Below, piece after piece: positions 59,069-64,000 of a DNA stretch of 64,000 nt. The notes below the pieces were generated by a model. That model was not told the origin of the DNA, made no database searches, and saw only the letters and a list, made by a program, of their open reading frames with translations. Source of the stretch: JARDZU01 sp963730285 (lineage in GTDB: Bacteria > Actinomycetota > Acidimicrobiia > Spongiisociales > ZC4RG35); the NCBI GenBank assembly GCA_963730285.1, contig CAVSQY010000007.1, positions 62,001 through 126,000 on the forward strand, given 5' to 3'. A program made the position numbers and the translations under genes. Within the stretch, counting starts at the first letter, position 1. Every line of letters starts with the position of its first letter.

Positions 59069-60556
59069 TCACCCCATGAGGTGGAAGGTCGGCGCCAGGG
59101 CCGGGTAGAGGGCCCCATAGAGTTGGTGCGCCTGCCGATACATCTCCACATCCGGCCCGGGGGTGGCCGAGGGCCGGACGGATACCACTCCGTCGCACGA
59201 CTCCTCGACTGTAGAGAACCAACCCACGCCGACCGCAGCCAACAGAGCTGCACCGAAGGCCGCTCCCTCTTCGGTGGGCACGATGGCGATCTCTGCCTCC
59301 AGGACGTCGGCCAATATCTGCCGCCACAGGGCACTTCGGGTACCCCCACCCGAGGCTCTGACCTGGCGGGGGGCGGGGACTCCCGTCTCGGTCATCAGGT
59401 CCAGGCCATCGCGGAGCCCGAAGGCGACGCCTTCGAGCACTGCCCGGGTCAGGTGCCTCAGGTCATGTCTGACCGTGAGCCCGATGAAGGCGCCGCGGGC
59501 CGCAGGGTCGGGGTGAGGTGTCCGCTCGCCGGTTAGATAGGGTAGGAATAGGAGACCGTCGCTACCGGGAGGGACCTGCGACGCCCCGTCTACCAGCTCG
59601 TCGAAAGAGCGATCTGGGGCAATCGAATCTCTCAACCATCGCAGACTGCCGGCGGCCGACAGCATCACACCCATCATGTGCCATCTCTCAGGCACGGCGT
59701 GGCAAAAGGAGTGCACACGCCCATTGGGCTCGACCTGGGGCCCATCGGTGGTTGCGAACACGACGCCGGACGTGCCCAGGCTGAGGGCCACGATGCCCGC
59801 TCTCACTGCACCGACACCGATGGCGTTGGCCGATTGATCACCGCCACCTCCCACCACCGGGGTCCCGGATGCGAGACCTGTCGCCTCGGCCGCGGCGGCA
59901 GTGACGGTACCGGTCGTTGCCGGCCCTTCGAAGGTGGGCGGGAGGAGTTGGGGGTCGATCTCGAGAAGCTCGAGGACTTCAGGTGACCAGGTGCGCTTGG
60001 CCAGCTCGAACAAGATGGTCCCCGAGCCACCTGCCACATCGACGGCGTAGATGCCGGTGAGTCGGAAGCGGACATAGTCCTTGGGGAGAAGAATGTGAGC
60101 CACCTTGGCCCAATTCTCCGGCTCGTGACGTTGCACCCATGCCAGCTTGGGGGCAGTGAACCCGGTGAGGGCGTCGTTGCCCGTTATGTGGATGAGACGG
60201 TCGCGACCAACCACACGTCGAATCTCGTCACACTCCGCCGCGGTCCGCTGGTCGTTCCATAGGATGGCGGGCCTCACCACTTGACCCTTACCGTCGAGAA
60301 GCACCGACCCGTGCATCTGGCCGGTCAGACCGATCGACTCCACATCTCGCCCCGAGATCCCGGTGCTGTCGAGCACCTGCACCACGGCATCGATGGTTGC
60401 TGTCCACCAGAGTTCCGGGTCTTGCTCCGACCACAAGGGCCTCGGGGTCTCGTAGCCATAGGTCGACGACGCGGTGCCGACCACGGCGCCCGCGCCATCG
60501 ATCAGCAGTGCCTTGGTGGCTGTTGTGGAGACGTCAATGCCGAGTACGTAACTCAT
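59069..60556 (-). CDS. xylB: Xylulokinase
   Basis: 495-residue FGGY-family carbohydrate kinase. LGIDVSTTATKALLID (phosphate 1), SIGLTGQMHGSVLLD and ILWNDQRTAAECDEI are XylB signatures; VVGGGGDQSANAIGVGAV and ALSLGTSGVVFATTDGP form the ATP side, and VRASGGGTRSALWRQILADV is the FGGY-like C-terminal motif. It phosphorylates D-xylulose to D-xylulose-5-phosphate. The start overlaps the preceding gene by 4 bp, in an operon with xylA. Confidence 0.93.
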   Translation of the reverse strand: MSYVLGIDVSTTATKALLIDGAGAVVGTASSTYGYETPRPLWSEQDPELWWTATIDAVVQVLDSTGISGRDVESIGLTGQMHGSVLLDGKGQVVRPAILWNDQRTAAECDEIRRVVGRDRLIHITGNDALTGFTAPKLAWVQRHEPENWAKVAHILLPKDYVRFRLTGIYAVDVAGGSGTILFELAKRTWSPEVLELLEIDPQLLPPTFEGPATTGTVTAAAAEATGLASGTPVVGGGGDQSANAIGVGAVRAGIVALSLGTSGVVFATTDGPQVEPNGRVHSFCHAVPERWHMMGVMLSAAGSLRWLRDSIAPDRSFDELVDGASQVPPGSDGLLFLPYLTGERTPHPDPAARGAFIGLTVRHDLRHLTRAVLEGVAFGLRDGLDLMTETGVPAPRQVRASGGGTRSALWRQILADVLEAEIAIVPTEEGAAFGAALLAAVGVGWFSTVEESCDGVVSVRPSATPGPDVEMYRQAHQLYGALYPALAPTFHLMG

Positions 60557-61389
60557 GTGCTTCGTCTCCTCATCACATATTCGAGCGCCGTCGCCAGATC
60601 AGGGCAGGGCACCACTTCCCATGTCTCCCGATGCCAGATTTGTGATCCGGGCTCGACGAACACGAGGGGGCCGAGGCTCTCGAGCTCGCAAAACTCCTCG
60701 TTGGTGAAGACCTGGCCCACCGCGCCACGGTCGGGATATGCCAACTCGTCACTAGTCGGGAGGGTCTTGATGAAGAGATGGCCATCTCTCAAATAGCCGA
60801 GGGACCCGGGCTCGGGCCCGGATCCCAATTTCACTGTGGGCCCGGGGTCGGCATGGATCGACACCCAATCAGGCCCCCACCTCAGGCGAGGATCGTCGAG
60901 GGTCGTGTACGGCCAGACCACCAGTCCGCGATTGGGTGTGACATTTGACGTCACCGATCCCAGAACCGGAAGGATTGCTGTGCCCCCAAGTGGGAACTGA
61001 GTGATGGCCCATGGGCTGACTTCGATCGGTCCTGAGCCCGAGCAACTCAGACCATGGTCGATGGCGAGCATTTCATCGACCACGGTGACACGCATTTCCT
61101 TGATCAGCCCCGCCCCATCGGGGGGCGCAACGATTGAAACACTGTTCTCGGTAACCGAGACCTGACACTCCTCATCATCCGGTGCATAGGTGATCTCCGG
61201 TTTCTCCGGAGCCGCCCACAGACGGTGCCCGCCGTGGAAGTGATACGTGCCCAAAGGCCCTTCGAGGGCGACTCGAGGCTGGAGGGTCGCGAAGATCTCG
61301 GGCCCCTCGTCGCGCCGAAGCCCGGTCAATCTGGGCCCGAAGTGCGAGGCGAATCCGAGACGATACGGGCCGAGTTGCCGTTCCGGCAC
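60553..61389 (-). CDS. Unknown mutarotase-like protein between xylA and xylB
   Basis: 278-residue protein. It contains FGPRLTGLRR, then strands HFHGGHRLWAAPEKPEITY, EVSPWAITQFPLGGTAILPV and a late HRETWEVVPC, which together resemble galactose-mutarotase-superfamily proteins (DUF4380/aldose 1-epimerase-like), though I would not claim a specific family. Start is 5 bp after the xylA stop and its end overlaps xylB, so all three are co-translated. A sugar-anomer epimerase that supplies the alpha anomer to XylA is a plausible role by context. Confidence 0.65.
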   Translation of the reverse strand: MPERQLGPYRLGFASHFGPRLTGLRRDEGPEIFATLQPRVALEGPLGTYHFHGGHRLWAAPEKPEITYAPDDEECQVSVTENSVSIVAPPDGAGLIKEMRVTVVDEMLAIDHGLSCSGSGPIEVSPWAITQFPLGGTAILPVLGSVTSNVTPNRGLVVWPYTTLDDPRLRWGPDWVSIHADPGPTVKLGSGPEPGSLGYLRDGHLFIKTLPTSDELAYPDRGAVGQVFTNEEFCELESLGPLVFVEPGSQIWHRETWEVVPCPDLATALEYVMRRRST

Positions 61390-61394
61390 AGCCG

Positions 61395-62732
61395 CTAGCC
61401 CTCCCGCGACCAGATGACTCGGTTGACTCGACTCTCCAGATACTCCTGTCGACCCGAGACGGGCTTTGGGTCGATATCACCAGACATGACTTGGGTCTCG
61501 AGACTTTCCAATGTCTCGTCGCCGTTCGAAATCCGTGTCCCGAGGGATTGCTGCCAACCCCGGTATCGCTCGGTTAGGGGACCTGACAACGTGTCTGCTT
61601 CGATCATGTCGGCAGCGACGAGTAGGGCCTGGGCCAGGGTGTCGATACCCCCGATGTGTGCATGGAACAGATCCGTTCGATCGATCGACTGCCTGCGAAG
61701 CTTGGTGTCGAAGTTGAATCCACCAGTCGTGAAGCCGCCTCCCTTGAGAATCTCGTGGAGGACCAATGAGAGCTCGTCGACCGAGTTGGGGAACTGGTCC
61801 GTGTCCCAGCCGTTTTGGTAGTCGCCCCTGTTGGCGTCGATAGAACCGAATATCCCATTGGCGACGGCGTATGCCACCTCGTGATGGAAGCTGTGACCAG
61901 CAAGGGTTGCATGGTTTCCCTCGATGTTGACCCGGTATTCGTCGACCAGGTCGTACCGCTCCAGGAAGCCGTGGACGGACTGTGAGTCATAGTCGTATTG
62001 GTGTTTGGTGGGCTCGGCCGGCTTTGGCTCGATGAGCAACGTTCCCTCGAATCCAATCTTGTGCTTGTGGTCGGCGACCAGGTGTAGGAACCTCGCCAAC
62101 TGCTCTGCTTCCTGTCTCAGGTTGGTGTTGAGGAGGGTCTCGTATCCCTCCCGACCTCCCCAGAGGACATAGTTTGCGCCACCGAGACGGTGGGTGGACT
62201 CGATCGCATGCTTCACCTGCGCCGCGGCATAGGCGAAGACATCCGGATCGGGGTTCGTGGCTGCCCCGGCGGCGTAACGGGGATGCCCGAAGAGGTTGGC
62301 GGTGCCCCAAAGCAGCCGCACTCCGGTCTCCGTCATCTTCTGTTCCGCATAGCTCACCATGATCTCGAGATTCTTCGCCGATTCCGCAAATGTCGTGCCC
62401 TGCGGGGCGATGTCGACATCGTGGAAGCAGAAGAAGGGCACGCCGAGCTTCGACACGAATTCGAAGGCTGCGTCCATCTTTTGGTGGGCGGCGCCAAGGG
62501 GATCCGCCTGCTGCCCCAGCCAGGGGCGGTCGAACGTGCCCTCTCCGAACACATCGCTGCCCGGCCAATTGAATGAATGCCAGAAACACACGGCGACTCG
62601 CATCTGGTCCTCCATGCGCTTGCCCAGGACCATCCGGTCCGGCTCATAGACCTTGAAGCTCAGATCGTTGTCTGTGCCGGGACCTTCGAACGGGATGCGA
62701 TCAGTCACATCTACAAAGAACTCATCGGCCAT
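61395..62732 (-). CDS. xylA: Xylose isomerase
   Basis: 445-residue class II xylose isomerase. FFCFHDVDIAP holds the catalytic His-Asp pair; LWGGREGYETLLNT, the metal site LLIEPKPAEPTKHQYDYD, NIEGNHATLAGHSFHHEVA and DANRGDYQNGWDTDQFP are the metal and substrate motifs. It converts D-xylose to D-xylulose. An AGGAG ribosome site precedes ATG 62732. It is the first gene of the leftward xylA-unknown-xylB operon. No ROK-type palindrome was seen before it. Confidence 0.95.
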   Translation of the reverse strand: MADEFFVDVTDRIPFEGPGTDNDLSFKVYEPDRMVLGKRMEDQMRVAVCFWHSFNWPGSDVFGEGTFDRPWLGQQADPLGAAHQKMDAAFEFVSKLGVPFFCFHDVDIAPQGTTFAESAKNLEIMVSYAEQKMTETGVRLLWGTANLFGHPRYAAGAATNPDPDVFAYAAAQVKHAIESTHRLGGANYVLWGGREGYETLLNTNLRQEAEQLARFLHLVADHKHKIGFEGTLLIEPKPAEPTKHQYDYDSQSVHGFLERYDLVDEYRVNIEGNHATLAGHSFHHEVAYAVANGIFGSIDANRGDYQNGWDTDQFPNSVDELSLVLHEILKGGGFTTGGFNFDTKLRRQSIDRTDLFHAHIGGIDTLAQALLVAADMIEADTLSGPLTERYRGWQQSLGTRISNGDETLESLETQVMSGDIDPKPVSGRQEYLESRVNRVIWSREG

Positions 62733-62936
62733 CTTGTCGCTCCTGGTGTACGAAATCCCAGGGTAGGGCGGCTGCGGCGACCACTGGCCGTCTCAGGGAA
62801 CCAGTCGTCCTTTTCAAGGTAGATCGGTGTCGGGAGAGCTCTTCGGGGTCGGCATCGTTCGGGCTCACAGGGCATTCCCAGAGATGTCGGTGCTCGCTCT
62901 CAGTTGGACGTCCAAGACTCGACATTGAGAACCGAA
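62733..62936. other. Intergenic region between xylA and the protease gene
   Basis: 204 bp carrying the divergent promoters of xylA and the protease. No TTTGTT-type operator, hairpin or ORF of its own convinces me; only the AGGAG before xylA is clear. Confidence 0.4.
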
Positions 62937-63809
62937 ATGAGCGTCCTCCAACCTCCAACACCCACATCGCCTGTCAGAAGCCCGAGGCATCGCCTCCATC
63001 ACGGCTCTCTGACGACGATCGCCCTGCTGGCGGCAATCGTCATCACCGGCTCCCTGTTGATCCTGATGGCTCTCGCTGGACTGGGTGCCCGTTCTATTCG
63101 TGATAGCGGCGCAGCGGCGACTGGATCGGGGTCCGTCAATGCCGACGGTTCTGGTCCGCTGGCGGCTGTTTCGCCGGCTACCGGATCCGCAATCAGCGTG
63201 GTAGATGTCTCAGCGATTGCCTCCGATGTGGTGAACGGCGTCGTCAGGGTCGAGATCCAGGCTCCGATCCGTGGCCAATCTGAGATTGTTGGGTCAGGCT
63301 CGGGTGTCATCGTGGACAGCGGCGGGACCATCGTGACCAACGCCCATGTTGTCGAAGCTGGGTCCAGCTTCGAAGTGGTGCTCACCAATGGCGACGTGCT
63401 CGAGGCCGCGGTACTTGGTTTGGATACCGCAGACGATCTCGCCCTGCTCCACATCGACATGGCCGGATTGACCCCGATCACCCTCGGTGAGACAGCGAGC
63501 CTGCAAGTGGGGGATCCAGTCATCGCAGTCGGCAACCCGCTTGGGCTGGAAGGTGGACCGTCCGTTTCGACCGGAATCATCTCGGCGTTGAACCGGACCC
63601 TGCAGGACTCGGGCATCACTTTGAGTGGGATCATCCAAACCGACGCCGCGATGACGCAGGGCTCGTCGGGTGGCGCCCTACTCGATGCCAATGGCCGATT
63701 GATCGGAATCACCACGGCCGTGGGGGTCAGCAGCGTGGGCATAGAGGGGATCGGGTTTGCCATCCCGGTGGAAACCATCACCCAGGCGATCACAGCGATG
63801 GCTGGTTGA
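62937..63809 (+). CDS. Membrane-anchored trypsin-like serine protease (HtrA/DegP-like, no PDZ)
   Basis: 290-residue protease. A cytoplasmic tail and one membrane helix (TTIALLAAIVITGSLLILMA, ~26-47) are followed by an Ala/Gly/Ser linker and an S1C protease domain. Catalytic triad: His137 in TNAHVVE, Asp167 in DTADDLALLH, Ser244 in QGSSGGALLD. GNPLGL is conserved. The protein ends soon after (IGFAIPVETITQAI), without a PDZ domain, unlike classical DegP. ATG 62937 is preferred to TTG 62904. It lies upstream of a response regulator, and may be part of an envelope stress response. Confidence 0.88.
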   Translation: MSVLQPPTPTSPVRSPRHRLHHGSLTTIALLAAIVITGSLLILMALAGLGARSIRDSGAAATGSGSVNADGSGPLAAVSPATGSAISVVDVSAIASDVVNGVVRVEIQAPIRGQSEIVGSGSGVIVDSGGTIVTNAHVVEAGSSFEVVLTNGDVLEAAVLGLDTADDLALLHIDMAGLTPITLGETASLQVGDPVIAVGNPLGLEGGPSVSTGIISALNRTLQDSGITLSGIIQTDAAMTQGSSGGALLDANGRLIGITTAVGVSSVGIEGIGFAIPVETITQAITAMAG

Positions 63810-63886
63810 CCGAACGCCGGCGTCATCGGCTGCTCACAGGATCCTCTCAGGGAATTCCCAGGCGAAGGAGGTACCTTGAACTGACC

Positions 63887-64000
63887 ATGACCCCCACTTC
63901 TGTCGACCACAACGCCAACATCCTGGTCGTGGATGACGAAGAGAGCCTCTCCGAATTGGTGTCCAGCGCCCTTCGCTTCGCCGGCTACAGCGTGCGAACC
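63887..64000 (+). CDS. Response regulator receiver domain, 3' end cut by window
   Basis: The visible 38 residues (MTPTSVDHNANILVVDDEES, then LSELVSSALRFAGYSVRT) are the beginning of a CheY-like receiver domain, with the acidic pair of the phospho-acceptor pocket in VVDDEE. This is a typical OmpR-family regulator start. The likely ribosome site AAGGAGG (63864-63870) is about 16 nt upstream, rather far for ATG 63887. The protease gene ends 77 bp before. The remainder lies outside the window. Confidence 0.85.
   Translation, partial: MTPTSVDHNANILVVDDEESLSELVSSALRFAGYSVRT

Noticed and set aside
62722..62967. 81-residue - strand frame before xylA
   Set aside because: Runs from the xylA start into the protease start; no motif, and it would cover both promoters.
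1..64000. tRNA, rRNA, CRISPR arrays and insertion sequences
   Set aside because: I found no transposase, no regularly spaced repeats and no rRNA-like stretch. A small tRNA could be missed by eye; a covariance-model scan (for example tRNAscan) would settle it.

Overview
High-GC DNA (roughly 62-64% by eye) with many GTG/TTG starts, head-to-tail operons with 1-4 bp start/stop overlaps, F420-type enzymes (an LLM-class oxidoreductase and a Ddn-like protein), PspC and DUF6458-like proteins, and separate LigD-polymerase and LigB-type ligase genes. This points to an actinobacterium, perhaps one outside the classical Streptomyces/Mycobacterium groups (an Acidimicrobiia-like lineage is my guess; no 16S or other marker is present). 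No rRNA, tRNA, CRISPR, IS element or prophage was recognised. The window looks chromosomal, is cut inside an MFS transporter on the left and ends inside a response regulator on the right.

Layout. 0-9 kb: MFS drug exporter, alpha/beta hydrolase, an sdpR-sdpI-like repressor/membrane protein pair, a DUF3558-like lipoprotein, and a TetR-controlled heterodimeric ABC exporter with a perfect palindromic operator. 9-19 kb: F420-type oxidoreductase, orphan membrane histidine kinase, LapA-like protein, an ECF sigma factor overlapping a membrane protein with a tandemly duplicated extracytoplasmic domain (candidate anti-sigma), a short carbohydrate-binding-like lipoprotein, a cyclase-TPR protein and a degenerate kinase-methyltransferase fusion. 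19-26 kb: Ddn-like protein, then a repair block (LigD-type primase-polymerase, ATP-dependent ligase, UvrD-like helicase with an unusual N-terminus), a small zinc-ribbon protein and a second cyclase.

26-31 kb: a six-gene quinol:cytochrome c reductase operon with a split cytochrome b, a Rieske protein, a membrane-anchored cytochrome c and, upstream, a GltD-like flavoprotein carrying ferredoxin domains; a cupredoxin lipoprotein lies next to it. 31-39 kb: a frameshifted histidine kinase, VIT-family transporter, acyl-CoA synthetase, hemolysin III, RRM RNA-binding protein, a 40-residue basic protein, DUF6458-like protein, an EEP-family nuclease/phosphatase and a methyltransferase. 39-47.5 kb: amino-acid catabolism (tryptophanase, DAPAL-like lyase, sarcosine/N-methyltryptophan oxidase), a methyltransferase, a secreted protein and a two-subunit CoA-transferase. 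47.7-52.4 kb: an UnbU-like membrane protein facing an M24-like protein and an ASPIC/UnbV VCBS-repeat protein. 52.5-62.7 kb: D-xylose utilisation (Gfo/Idh/MocA oxidoreductase, ROK repressor, XylF/H/G ABC importer, SDR, XylB, mutarotase-like protein, XylA), with a palindromic ROK-type operator over the importer promoter and an attenuator-like hairpin after xylF. 62.9-64 kb: HtrA-like protease and the start of a response regulator.

The most unusual signal is three dispersed paralogues of a small protein sharing an exactly spaced C-x-H-x15-C-x2-C metal-binding signature (25.1, 38.9 and 43.8 kb), a family I do not recognise.
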